Notes: generated by a model from the letters alone, not told the origin. A stretch of 64,000 nucleotides of DNA from an uncultured Arcanobacterium sp. (GCA_958428545.1 CAUAGM010000004.1:62001-126000), one strand, 5' to 3'; numbered from the stretch's first letter, positions 28,912-35,271 are shown. Translations and numbers: made by a program.

Positions 28912-29421
28912 CTATATATCCATGACTGCTTTTCTCACTGCTGCTGTAGATATAACCATAAACTTTTCATCCGATAACGACTTAAATCCAAAGCGTTGAT
29001 ATACTTCACGAACTTTCTCATTAGGCGCTTCTAGAACGAGGAAACGCGTTCCTGATAATTCGGCAATACTCGCATACACCCTAAATACGTGAAACATAAG
29101 ATTATCACTAGCCCCAGTTCCTTGCACGGAAGTATCGATAGCGAACTTCCCTAAAAGCTGCGCGGGGTGGCTCACACTAGGAGGTATACCGTCACGTATT
29201 TTCCTTCTCAACAGGTTTGGCTCTAGCATGTGCGATGATAATGAAAAATACCCCACAACTTCCGATGTACCTTGAGGACACATCACCCATATTTGCGACT
29301 GGAAACGGTCTTGAAACTGTCTACCATGGTCAATCAGCCACTGACCAAGACTATTGCCATACCCGCAATCGAACCATTCGATAATATGATCCTGATTAAG
29401 CCGCTCACACACATACTTCAT
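28912..29421 (-). CDS. GNAT-family acetyltransferase, candidate toxin
   Basis: A 169-aa GNAT fold. The acetyl-CoA loop region is LLGKFAIDTSVQGTGAS (Q/RxxGxG/A type), and the C-terminal block RFLVLEAPNEKVREVYQRFGF carries the usual catalytic tyrosine. This layout matches TacT/AtaT-like toxins that acetylate aminoacyl-tRNA. It is the second gene of a two-gene operon, overlapping the Panacea gene by ATGA. Normal GNAT toxins pair with a ribbon-helix-helix antitoxin, which is absent. A plain metabolic acetyltransferase remains possible. Confidence 0.78.
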   Translation of the reverse strand: MKYVCERLNQDHIIEWFDCGYGNSLGQWLIDHGRQFQDRFQSQIWVMCPQGTSEVVGYFSLSSHMLEPNLLRRKIRDGIPPSVSHPAQLLGKFAIDTSVQGTGASDNLMFHVFRVYASIAELSGTRFLVLEAPNEKVREVYQRFGFKSLSDEKFMVISTAAVRKAVMDI

Positions 29422-30026
29422 GCCGCTATTAGCCCACGTTGCACAAAAATATCTCGTGCGCGCTCTCCAACGGCGGCGTCAAAACTTTCTAGCACATACA
29501 TATCTTCAACCGTAATAGGTGTTACTTGCGCAGGGGGGAGAAGAGCAGCAAAACCAGAATCCATATCGCTACGGTAAAGGAAAAATTCAATAATATCTTG
29601 ACCGTCAAGTACTGCTCTGCGCGTATCTTCCAGACGAGCGCTCCATGCGTTCATCCATGGCGATTCTTTATGCGTCATTTCAACGAGTTTCCACGGGTCA
29701 ATATCCCCGTAATACTCCCACACTGCTGATAGTAATTGTTCAACATACACATCTGTTTCAAGAGGGACATCTTCAAGAGCGGACCGACCAACTTCAATAA
29801 GGTCAGGGCTAATTGTTTTCTGTGCGCTGTGCAATGTTAGTAACTCGCCTACAACGGGACCGTATCGCATAGCATAGAAATGTTGTTCGAATAGTGGTTT
29901 TCCTGTGAGTCTGCCATACCAGCCGTAAGCGTAGTACATGAGTTTTTGCAGTTTGATAGCTGATATTTCTTTCCTGCCACTGATACGGAAAAGGCGCACT
30001 GATATATCAAAGACTGACTGCTGCAT
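29418..30026 (-). CDS. Panacea-domain protein (SocA/GepA-like), candidate antitoxin
   Basis: A 202-aa protein whose N-terminal half fits the Panacea (DUF4065) domain: SAIKLQKLMYYAYGWYGRLTG followed by AMRYGPVV. Panacea domains are known as antitoxins that pair with many unrelated toxins, and also occur as phage proteins. The start follows GGGGGAAGG. Its stop overlaps the start of the GNAT gene, the antitoxin-first order expected for a toxin-antitoxin operon. Role by context; confidence in the domain is higher than in the function. Confidence 0.82.
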   Translation of the reverse strand: MQQSVFDISVRLFRISGRKEISAIKLQKLMYYAYGWYGRLTGKPLFEQHFYAMRYGPVVGELLTLHSAQKTISPDLIEVGRSALEDVPLETDVYVEQLLSAVWEYYGDIDPWKLVEMTHKESPWMNAWSARLEDTRRAVLDGQDIIEFFLYRSDMDSGFAALLPPAQVTPITVEDMYVLESFDAAVGERARDIFVQRGLIAA

Positions 30027-30165
30027 ACCTTCCCCCTATCTGTTTTGTTTCTTTTATCAATCTATCGTGTTTGTTTATGCGTTGTCGAGGAAATTTTATG
30101 TGTTACTTATCAAAGTTCTATAAGCAGGGGTGCAGTGACACACCTATATGGATACACGTAGGAAC

Positions 30166-30187
30166 CTAACCAGAGCATGCTGGTTAG
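30166..30187 (-). terminator. Hairpin after micropeptide operon copy 1
   Basis: CTAACCAG and CTGGTTAG form an 8-bp stem with a 6-nt loop, 8 bp after the end of the helix-turn-helix gene. There is no T-run on either strand. Confidence 0.45.
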
Positions 30188-30194
30188 TATCAAT

Positions 30195-30422
30195 TTACGC
30201 GGCTGGTTGTGGTGCTAGATCTGTGCGTGTGCCTTGCCCGACACGGTGGGTCATCCAATAGTCGACTGTTTCTGGTGACCATCCGAGGGTTGGGCGCTCG
30301 CCTTCTCCGATGGTGACGTCTGGCTCTGGAAGTCGTCCTTGTTCGCGATATGCTCGAGCGGTATTTGGTGCGATGCCTGCACGGTTAGCGAAGCCTGTGA
30401 GAGATAGATAGTTGACGGTCAT
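30195..30422 (-). CDS. Small helix-turn-helix protein, operon copy 1
   Basis: A 75-aa AlpA/MerR-like DNA-binding protein. The helix-turn-helix is read in NRAGIAPNTARAYREQGRLPEPD, and the C-terminal signature is GWSPETVDYWMTHRVGQGTRTDL. Paralogues at 31000 and 32702 share this framework. AAGGAG precedes the ATG. It is the last gene of a three-gene unit after a hydrophobic peptide and a lysine-tailed micropeptide. It could regulate the unit or act as an excisionase; neither is shown. Confidence 0.8.
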   Translation of the reverse strand: MTVNYLSLTGFANRAGIAPNTARAYREQGRLPEPDVTIGEGERPTLGWSPETVDYWMTHRVGQGTRTDLAPQPAA

Positions 30423-30425
30423 TTG

Positions 30426-30575
30426 TTACTCCTTGTTTTTGAGGGTTTGTATAAGTGCGCCGATGCCGTAGCAGAGTACGCCTATGCCGAATAGCAGTGA
30501 GCCTAGTCCGTCGAGGCGTGGCGCGATAATGATTGCGGCGAGGATAATAAAAGTATCTGGATTAAAGATTTTCAT
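30426..30575 (-). CDS. Two-segment membrane peptide, operon copy 1
   Basis: A 49-aa peptide with two hydrophobic segments joined by a short PRLDGLG turn, ending in KNKE. It has no normal ribosome binding site, but a CTAGCAAAT element lies 5 nt before the ATG region, as in the two sister copies. It ends 3 bp before the helix-turn-helix gene. Equivalent peptides stand at 31218 and 32923. Its position suggests an immunity or partner role for the micropeptide; this is inference. Confidence 0.7.
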   Translation of the reverse strand: MKIFNPDTFIILAAIIIAPRLDGLGSLLFGIGVLCYGIGALIQTLKNKE

Positions 30576-30598
30576 GATGATATTTGCTAGGATATAGG

Positions 30599-30630
30599 GG
30601 AAGTAGCCCCGATAGTTTCGGGGTACTTCC
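30599..30630 (-). other. Conserved RNA hairpin, operon copy 1
   Basis: On the minus strand GGAAGTACCCCGA pairs with TCGGGGCTACTTCC with one bulged base. It lies directly after the micropeptide stop codon. The same shape with compensatory base changes occurs at 31410-31438 and 33104-33135. There is no U-run, so it is more likely a stability or folding element than a terminator. Confidence 0.75.
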
Positions 30631-30637
30631 AGAAGAA

Positions 30638-30760
30638 CTATTTGTGTTTCTTCTTTTTTGTTTGTTTCTTGCAGGGTTTGCGGATTGCTTGAACGAGTTT
30701 TGCGATTCCTGTTGCTGCAATTCCTAGCCCTGCGAGGAACGTTCCTATATCTTCTAGCAT
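30638..30760 (-). CDS. Lysine-tailed micropeptide, operon copy 1
   Basis: A 40-aa peptide starting MLEDIGTFLAGLG, with one hydrophobic segment and a C-terminal tail rich in lysine. It has a very strong ribosome binding site (AAAGGAGGTGAAC directly before ATG) and a promoter at 30788-30816. Two sister genes lie at 31445 and 33142. The features fit a type I-like toxin or a leaderless bacteriocin. Not recognised as a known family. Confidence 0.75.
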   Translation of the reverse strand: MLEDIGTFLAGLGIAATGIAKLVQAIRKPCKKQTKKKKHK

Positions 30761-30787
30761 GTTCACCTCCTTTCGTTTACATCACTA

Positions 30788-30816
30788 ACTATACTAGAAC
30801 GAAATGCAATATGCAA
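30788..30816 (-). promoter_or_regulatory. Promoter of micropeptide operon copy 1
   Basis: -35 TTGCAT (30816-30811) and -10 TATAGT (30793-30788) with 17-bp spacing, 28 nt before the micropeptide start. The same -10 box and spacing occur in copies 2 and 3. Confidence 0.75.
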
Positions 30817-30932
30817 ATCGGAACAGTAAAGTTTATATGTCTAGGAAAGGGGATGGTGTAGAATGTCATCGCAAGCGGTCTTGACCGTTATGGCCTGTAG
30901 CCGAGTGGGGGTGTCCCATAAACTTCAACGCG

Positions 30933-30967
30933 GGCGCGTCTCAAGTGCTAAAAGCTAGAGACGCGCC
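30933..30967. terminator. 10-bp GC-rich hairpin between copies 1 and 2
   Basis: GGCGCGTCTC (30933-30942) and GAGACGCGCC (30958-30967), followed by TTT on the plus strand. It lies 33 bp past the end of the copy 2 helix-turn-helix gene and probably ends that transcript. It could instead end a short plus-strand RNA starting near 30845. Confidence 0.6.
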
Positions 30968-30999
30968 TTTCCTATATCGTATCTACGCACCGAACACAC

Positions 31000-31221
31000 T
31001 CACGATTGCGGGCGTAAATCTGTTCGTTTTCCTTGCCCGACCCTGTGAGCCATCCAGTAATCAACCGTTTCAGGCAGCCAGCCTTGCTTTGCTGTTTTAC
31101 CTTCACCAGTGAGCGCATCAGGGGCAGGCATTCGCCCATCACGAATGTAAGAGCGCGCCGTGGCAGGTGTGATTCCAGCGCGTTCAGCAAACCCGCTAAC
31201 AGATAGATAGTGGATAGTCAT
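31000..31221 (-). CDS. Small helix-turn-helix protein, operon copy 2
   Basis: A 73-aa paralogue of the 30195 protein: HTH in ERAGITPATARSYIRDGRMPAPD and signature GWLPETVDYWMAHRVGQGKRTDL. Its ATG overlaps the stop codon of the upstream membrane peptide (ATGA), so the two are translationally coupled. Confidence 0.8.
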   Translation of the reverse strand: MTIHYLSVSGFAERAGITPATARSYIRDGRMPAPDALTGEGKTAKQGWLPETVDYWMAHRVGQGKRTDLRPQS

Positions 31222-31376
31222 TGTTTCACCGCTTTCACAATTTCAATTACTGCGAGACCTGCAATTGCGGTACCCGCACAGAATATACCAATACTTCCCA
31301 TCATTGAGTGTGGACGAGTAAGAACGCCACAGACAAGCACAGCTAATGATATTACCCAGATAGATCGTGTGTTCAT
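31218..31376 (-). CDS. Two-segment membrane peptide, operon copy 2
   Basis: A 52-aa peptide with two hydrophobic stretches around a RPHSMMGSIG turn, ending EIVKAVKQ. No ribosome binding site is seen. The element TTCTAGCATTTTC just upstream is complementary to the start region of the copy 2 micropeptide. It couples to the helix-turn-helix gene by ATGA. Confidence 0.7.
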   Translation of the reverse strand: MNTRSIWVISLAVLVCGVLTRPHSMMGSIGIFCAGTAIAGLAVIEIVKAVKQ

Positions 31377-31383
31377 ACGTGCC

Positions 31384-31397
31384 TGAAAATGCTAGAA
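31384..31397 (-). promoter_or_regulatory. Anti-start element, operon copy 2
   Basis: The minus-strand RNA here is the exact 14-nt complement of TGAAAATGCTAGAA, which contains the start codon of the micropeptide at 31561. Pairing would close a loop around the micropeptide gene and its hairpin and hide its start codon. Confidence 0.65.
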
Positions 31398-31409
31398 TGC
31401 AAGAGATTG

Positions 31410-31438
31410 GGAAGTGCCCCTCATACGAGGGGACTTCC
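31410..31438 (-). other. Conserved RNA hairpin, operon copy 2
   Basis: GGAAGT-CCCCTC pairs with GAGGGG-C-ACTTCC on the minus strand. The inner stem differs from copy 1 (CCCCGA/TCGGGG) by paired changes, while the outer GGAAG/CTTCC and one bulged base are kept. Confidence 0.75.
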
Positions 31439-31444
31439 AAGAGG

Positions 31445-31561
31445 TTATTTCTTTTTCCTCTTTTTCTTTTTCTTGGAGGGCTTGACAAGCTTGATCGCTT
31501 CAACAATCATCAAGCCTAATGTTCCAAGCCCTCCAAGAAAGACTCCTATATCTTCTAGCAT
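31445..31561 (-). CDS. Lysine-tailed micropeptide, operon copy 2
   Basis: A 38-aa peptide starting MLEDIGVFLGGLG, with one hydrophobic segment and the tail PSKKKKKRKKK. The first six codons match copy 1 base for base. AAAGGAGGTGAAA precedes the ATG, and a promoter stands at 31589-31617. Family unknown. Confidence 0.75.
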   Translation of the reverse strand: MLEDIGVFLGGLGTLGLMIVEAIKLVKPSKKKKKRKKK

Positions 31562-31588
31562 TTTCACCTCCTTTCTTTCACACTCATA

Positions 31589-31617
31589 ACTATACCCTAA
31601 ATAAATATAGTTAGCAA
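31589..31617 (-). promoter_or_regulatory. Promoter of micropeptide operon copy 2
   Basis: -35 TTGCTA (31617-31612) and -10 TATAGT (31594-31589) with 17-bp spacing, 28 nt before the micropeptide start, matching copies 1 and 3. Confidence 0.75.
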
Positions 31618-31717
31618 GTTTTAAAGCAAACTAATACGGCGAACATACGCACGCTACCCACACAGCCACAAACCACACACCTGTCTATTAAAATAGGCAT
31701 AGTAGAAGGCGGGAGAA

Positions 31718-32626
31718 ATGCGAAAATTTGAAGAAGAAATCACGCTCCATTTTACAGGGCAAGCATTAGACAATCACTCAATGGACGTGCGTATACTCGC
31801 GCCCTCACTTCTCGCCTTTGCCGACATACTTAAAGACACCCAAGAAATAATCGCCCCGCACGCAACTACCCCAGCGATCAACATCAAAGCAACAGGCGCA
31901 GGATCGTTCATTGTCGAACTCTCATCAATAACAACACTTATTGACGATTTAATTAACATTCTCAATTCAGACCCTACACAAGCCCTATTGAGCGCTACAG
32001 GGCTTGGAACAATCGCAATAGGAGCGGCACACCTCGTCAAAAAACTAGCCCACCACGGCACTAACCCCAAACGAGAAAAACTAGACGGCGGAATAATCCG
32101 TTTAACATGGAATGACACCACAACCTATACAGTACATGAACAATCTATTGAACTCGCATCGCGCATCACCTACAGGAAAAATTTACAAGCATTTATTGAG
32201 CCAATAACCCATGACGGTATCGGCAAGGTAGAAATCAGCGGCGAGAAAATTGAGCCACTCGTTATCTCAAAAGTCGACTTACCCGCTTTCGAACTGGACG
32301 TCGACACAGAGATAGTGCAAGGAGAATCAGTTAGGCGTTTAACACTACAAATTATGCAACTTACTTTGCAAGGTGAGTATCGGTGGCGGTTTTCCGACGG
32401 CGGCTCTACTTTTAGCGCTATCATGGCAGACGAAGCATTCAAAGCTATGATTACTGGGCGCACGATCCGTTTTGCTGAAGGAGATCAGCTTGAGGTTGAG
32501 CTTAGCGAACAGCAAGTAAAGCGTGCTGATGGTGCATTGAGGATTGACCGCACGATTACTCGCGTGTTTCGCCATCTTCCCGCGCCAGAGCAAACCGTTA
32601 TTTTATTCAACGACGAAAACCAATAA
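31718..32626 (+). CDS. Hypothetical prophage protein (302 aa)
   Basis: Not assigned to a family I can name. The protein has a conserved-looking N-terminus (DNHSMDVRILAPSLLAFADILK), one hydrophobic segment (ALLSATGLGTIAIGAAHLV) and a beta-rich C-terminal half. GGGAG lies close before the ATG. It is a single gene on the plus strand between two minus-strand micropeptide operons, the usual setting of a lysogeny-expressed accessory gene. A role in phage exclusion or defence is possible but unproven. Confidence 0.75.
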   Translation: MRKFEEEITLHFTGQALDNHSMDVRILAPSLLAFADILKDTQEIIAPHATTPAINIKATGAGSFIVELSSITTLIDDLINILNSDPTQALLSATGLGTIAIGAAHLVKKLAHHGTNPKREKLDGGIIRLTWNDTTTYTVHEQSIELASRITYRKNLQAFIEPITHDGIGKVEISGEKIEPLVISKVDLPAFELDVDTEIVQGESVRRLTLQIMQLTLQGEYRWRFSDGGSTFSAIMADEAFKAMITGRTIRFAEGDQLEVELSEQQVKRADGALRIDRTITRVFRHLPAPEQTVILFNDENQ

Positions 32627-32649
32627 GCATACGCTTACGGCATCTAAGA

Positions 32650-32694
32650 CATGCACACACCCCCGCGAATTTAGGGGGGGGGAGGGTGTGCATG
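32650..32694. terminator. Hairpin between convergent genes
   Basis: CATGCACAC and GTGTGCATG arms flank an inner C-run/G-run pairing. It lies between the ends of the 302-aa gene and the copy 3 helix-turn-helix gene and can serve both. Confidence 0.6.
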
Positions 32695-32701
32695 AGGGTG
32701 T

Positions 32702-32926
32702 TTACCGTTTAGGCTTGAGGTCGGTTCTAGTGCCTTGCCCTACTCTGTGTGTCGCCCAATAGTCGACTGTTTCGGGGAGCCAGCCTTGTGTGCCGCCGCG
32801 CCCTTCGCCGCCGATGATTGCGTCTGGTTCTGGTAGACGTCCTTCGGCGCGATAGGTGGCGAGAGTAGAGCGAGCGATACCTATACGCTCGCCAAAGCCG
32901 TTGAGGGAAAGATAGTGAGTGGTCAT
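32702..32926 (-). CDS. Small helix-turn-helix protein, operon copy 3
   Basis: A 74-aa paralogue of the 30195 and 31000 proteins: ERIGIARSTLATYRAEGRLPEPD and GWLPETVDYWATHRVGQGTRTDL. The ATG at 32926 overlaps the stop of the upstream membrane peptide by ATGA; the frame is open further upstream but this start matches the sisters. Confidence 0.8.
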   Translation of the reverse strand: MTTHYLSLNGFGERIGIARSTLATYRAEGRLPEPDAIIGGEGRGGTQGWLPETVDYWATHRVGQGTRTDLKPKR

Positions 32927-33081
32927 TCGTATTCCTTTCGTAGTGAGTTGATAAGAGCTAGTAACCCGAATGCAAGGGTTGTGAAGGCTCCTAGTGTTGA
33001 GAGCCATAGTGGAGCGTTGATACTCTTGGTGGCAACGCCGAAAACAATGGCGATCAATGCGTAAAAATATGTACTTTTCAT
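32923..33081 (-). CDS. Two-segment membrane peptide, operon copy 3
   Basis: A 52-aa peptide with two hydrophobic stretches separated by KSINAPLW, ending in SLRKEYE. The ATG at 33081 is preceded by TCTAGCAAAAA rather than a ribosome binding site, as in copies 1 and 2. Confidence 0.7.
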   Translation of the reverse strand: MKSTYFYALIAIVFGVATKSINAPLWLSTLGAFTTLAFGLLALINSLRKEYE

Positions 33082-33103
33082 AATGTTTTTGCTAGATTGT
33101 AGG

Positions 33104-33135
33104 GGAAGCACCCCGAGATGTTCTCGGGGGCTTCC
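33104..33135 (-). other. Conserved RNA hairpin, operon copy 3
   Basis: GGAAGC-CCCCGAGA pairs with TCTCGGGG-T-GCTTCC on the minus strand. The outer T-A pair of copies 1 and 2 has become C-G, a compensatory change that supports a selected RNA fold. Confidence 0.75.
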
Positions 33136-33141
33136 GAAGCG

Positions 33142-33276
33142 CTAGTGTTTCTGTTTCTTTTTCGTTCGCTTGCGTTTCTTAGATTCCCTGCTGCGGCGGG
33201 TGGCTTCGATGAGCGCTGCAATCGCTCCGATGAATACCCCTGCCGCGGTGAGGGTCTCGTTTATTTGTTCTAGCAT
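33142..33276 (-). CDS. Lysine-tailed micropeptide, operon copy 3
   Basis: A 44-aa peptide starting MLEQINETLTAAG, with one hydrophobic segment and a strongly basic tail (SKKRKRTKKKQKH). It is more diverged than copies 1 and 2 but keeps the ATGCTAGAA start, the AAAGGAGGTGAAC ribosome binding site and the promoter. Confidence 0.75.
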   Translation of the reverse strand: MLEQINETLTAAGVFIGAIAALIEATRRSRESKKRKRTKKKQKH

Positions 33277-33303
33277 GTTCACCTCCTTTTGTTGACACAT
33301 ATA

Positions 33304-33332
33304 ACTATACTCACTCAATCAAGTATTGTCAA
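33304..33332 (-). promoter_or_regulatory. Promoter of micropeptide operon copy 3
   Basis: A consensus -35 TTGACA (33332-33327) and -10 TATAGT (33309-33304) with 17-bp spacing, 27 nt before the micropeptide start. Confidence 0.8.
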
Positions 33333-33411
33333 ATGAAAGAATAAAGTTATATTTTCGTGCACATCGGGTGTGAAGCCTACTATCCAGCATTTATACGCAT
33401 TGCGTTTATTA

Positions 33412-33855
33412 TTACGCCTCACTCACAGGCTGTATAGAAATCCCATTTTCTTTAACGAGCTGAAGAATAGCAGTAAAATCTGGAATAGTTTCTGCAAGGT
33501 TAAAGGAAAACGTTGACGCTATACGGGCAATGTTTACTAACTGCGTATAGAGCACAGGAAGGGCAACAAGAGAGTAAAACCGTGTCAGTTCGGCAACATT
33601 ATCCGTCATCGAGCCAGCATTAACATATTGGGCACGCACCGTTATATCAAACTCTAGAAGAGGAATATCTGCCGCTAGTCGGAGAAAACAAATAAGCCGC
33701 CCCTCGCTACACTGTTTAACTACAGTCGCAACATTAAAATGGGCATTTACCTTACCGTCATAGCTCCCTATGCCAGTATCTTTAATAACTACCTCGTCCG
33801 TACTAACAGAATATAGCTCAATGCCTCGCACCGTATCGCCCACCATACTAGACAT
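33412..33855 (-). CDS. Possible SecB-like chaperone-fold protein
   Basis: A 147-aa acidic protein. Strand-rich N-terminus, then VAELTRFYSLVALPVLYTQL and a helix ending in FSFNLAETIPDF; this arrangement resembles SecB and SecB-like (DUF1149) proteins, where a conserved proline-led helix follows four strands. The match is by eye and weak. It overlaps the upstream regulator gene by 8 bp. SecB-like proteins can act with toxin-antitoxin pairs or as phage-exclusion factors; no toxin is recognised here. Confidence 0.6.
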   Translation of the reverse strand: MSSMVGDTVRGIELYSVSTDEVVIKDTGIGSYDGKVNAHFNVATVVKQCSEGRLICFLRLAADIPLLEFDITVRAQYVNAGSMTDNVAELTRFYSLVALPVLYTQLVNIARIASTFSFNLAETIPDFTAILQLVKENGISIQPVSEA

Positions 33856-34453
33856 ACGCTAACTCCTGAGCATTTGCGAGAGAAACGTGCGTATAGTGCG
33901 GCACACGATCGCGATGGTTACGCCACGTGGTTTCTAAATGCAGCTTACGTTTACACTCATTGATTTCATTATTAGCCTCTACTATGTGGCTGCTGGTAAA
34001 CGGCGTGATTTCTCGGTTAAGCTCTGCTTCGGGCAAGTATTGTGTAGCCCACGCATAAATATCACCCCATACCCACACGGGCTGTATGCGGGCAGGATTC
34101 GCGATAGTAGAAAATGGTACGGGGAAATTATTGTGCCCATGTTTATCCCATAGCCGTACAGTTTCGCGCGACTTCCCCAGTTCTTCCGCTATCTGTGTCA
34201 TGTTGACAAGGTCGGGAACAAGCGTAACAAGCGATATTTCGCGCGTATTACTGTTGATAAATTTAGCAAGTATTCGTATTGCTTCAGGTGCCGATGTTGC
34301 GGGTATGGAGCATGATAATAGTTGTGCCCTGTTTTGGATTGCGGGCAGAACGAGAAACGTATCGGGCGTATGTTCGAGGGCTTCGAGTTGTTTCTCGTTG
34401 TCAAGGTCGAGCCCTGTTACAGCTACTGTGAACGTGTATGTTGTTGCCATCAT
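33848..34453 (-). CDS. Helix-turn-helix regulator, prophage
   Basis: A 201-aa protein with an N-terminal alpha/beta domain (about 1-95), a helix-turn-helix NMTQIAEELGKSRETVRLWDKHG at about 100-125, and a conserved follow-on motif FPVPFSTIANPARIQPVWVWGDIYAWA typical of small phage DNA-binding proteins. A 16-bp palindrome lies upstream. It is the first gene of an operon with the SecB-like protein. The start may be 34453 or 34450. Confidence 0.75.
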   Translation of the reverse strand: MMATTYTFTVAVTGLDLDNEKQLEALEHTPDTFLVLPAIQNRAQLLSCSIPATSAPEAIRILAKFINSNTREISLVTLVPDLVNMTQIAEELGKSRETVRLWDKHGHNNFPVPFSTIANPARIQPVWVWGDIYAWATQYLPEAELNREITPFTSSHIVEANNEINECKRKLHLETTWRNHRDRVPHYTHVSLANAQELAYV

Positions 34454-34490
34454 AGTTTCTTTCTTTACTGTGTCACTCTACAATACCAGT

Positions 34491-34506
34491 ATTGGCAATT
34501 GCCAAT
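34491..34506. promoter_or_regulatory. 16-bp palindrome, likely operator
   Basis: ATTGGCAATTGCCAAT is a perfect palindrome 38 bp upstream of the regulator gene at 34453, in the expected promoter region. Autoregulation is the likely purpose. Confidence 0.55.
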
Positions 34507-34528
34507 CGTGTTTTTGAGAGGCACCATA

Positions 34529-34813
34529 TCACCGATATTCTTTACGCTGCCTGAAAGGTATTCTCGGCGCACTACCATGAGTACACCTCCTCACCGCGGA
34601 CCACAACACCTCCGCTTGCCCGCGCTTCGGTGTACTATACACAACAATCCTGCACCCTCCACTCACACAATACAGATAACCAAGAGGGTGAGCTTTTGGC
34701 GCGGCTTTCTTCCGATACCACTTCCCCGTTCTCGTAAGAATGTTGATAACTTCTCGCGCATCTTTATCTTTGGGTGCACCATCAGGGAATGGTTCGTCTC
34801 GCTCGTCAAACAC
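34529..34813 (-). CDS. Hypothetical protein downstream of the repressor
   Basis: A 94-aa basic protein with a compact central region (WYRKKAAPKAHPLGYLYCV) and three cysteines in YCVSGGC and RRCTHG that could bind metal. It starts with GTG 2 bp after the repressor stop, so the two are co-transcribed. Function unknown. A plus-strand frame covers the same region but lacks protein-like sequence. Confidence 0.6.
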   Translation of the reverse strand: MFDERDEPFPDGAPKDKDAREVINILTRTGKWYRKKAAPKAHPLGYLYCVSGGCRIVVYSTPKRGQAEVLWSAVRRCTHGSAPRIPFRQRKEYR

Positions 34814-34815
34814 TA

Positions 34816-35229
34816 TCAGTTCTCTTCCGTATGGTGTTTCGCTGCAGGCACATAATCAGAACGCAACACGCGAGCCAAACGCTCCTGAGTTTGAGCAACA
34901 TAAAACGGGTTATTCGGATCCACGCCAACACTCGGCATCGATGAAATAGCCTCACGCGCAGGCTCGCCAGACTCCCCCACAGATGATCCCCACACTCCCA
35001 ACGCTTCCTCAGCCTGCCGCAACACACGCGACGGAGTAAGACCCAAAGCACGAGCAATTTCTTCAAAACAAGGAATAGGAATATCTCTTTCTGCTGAAAG
35101 GTAGCGCTGAACGGAAGTGTGCGCGAGAGTGGTTTTTTCGGCAAGTGCTCTGTATGAATAGCCAAGCTGGAGACGTCTGTCGTTGAGAATTTTCGCAACC
35201 GTCTCAGAAAATTTTGGTGTCGTATTCAT
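34816..35229 (-). CDS. Phage repressor, XRE/cI-like
   Basis: A 137-aa protein with an N-terminal XRE helix-turn-helix (LGYSYRALAEKTTLAHTSVQRYLSAERDIP, about residues 22-52) and an unstructured C-terminal tail. The ATG at 35229 was chosen because it begins the conserved domain; no ribosome binding site is visible and translation may be leaderless. It diverges from a small Cro-like gene, with operators between them, which marks the lysogeny switch. Confidence 0.8.
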   Translation of the reverse strand: MNTTPKFSETVAKILNDRRLQLGYSYRALAEKTTLAHTSVQRYLSAERDIPIPCFEEIARALGLTPSRVLRQAEEALGVWGSSVGESGEPAREAISSMPSVGVDPNNPFYVAQTQERLARVLRSDYVPAAKHHTEEN

Positions 35230-35271
35230 ATATATATCGTACCCATACAGCAACACTCCGTCGAGCAGGAA

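Noticed and set aside
30195..33332. CRISPR-like repeat array
   Set aside because: The repeated parts are diverged genes with their leaders, spaced irregularly; there are no short identical repeats with unique spacers.
34322..34855. 177-codon plus-strand frame
   Set aside because: Shadow of the minus-strand regulator and the gene after the repressor; no ribosome binding site and no domain pattern.
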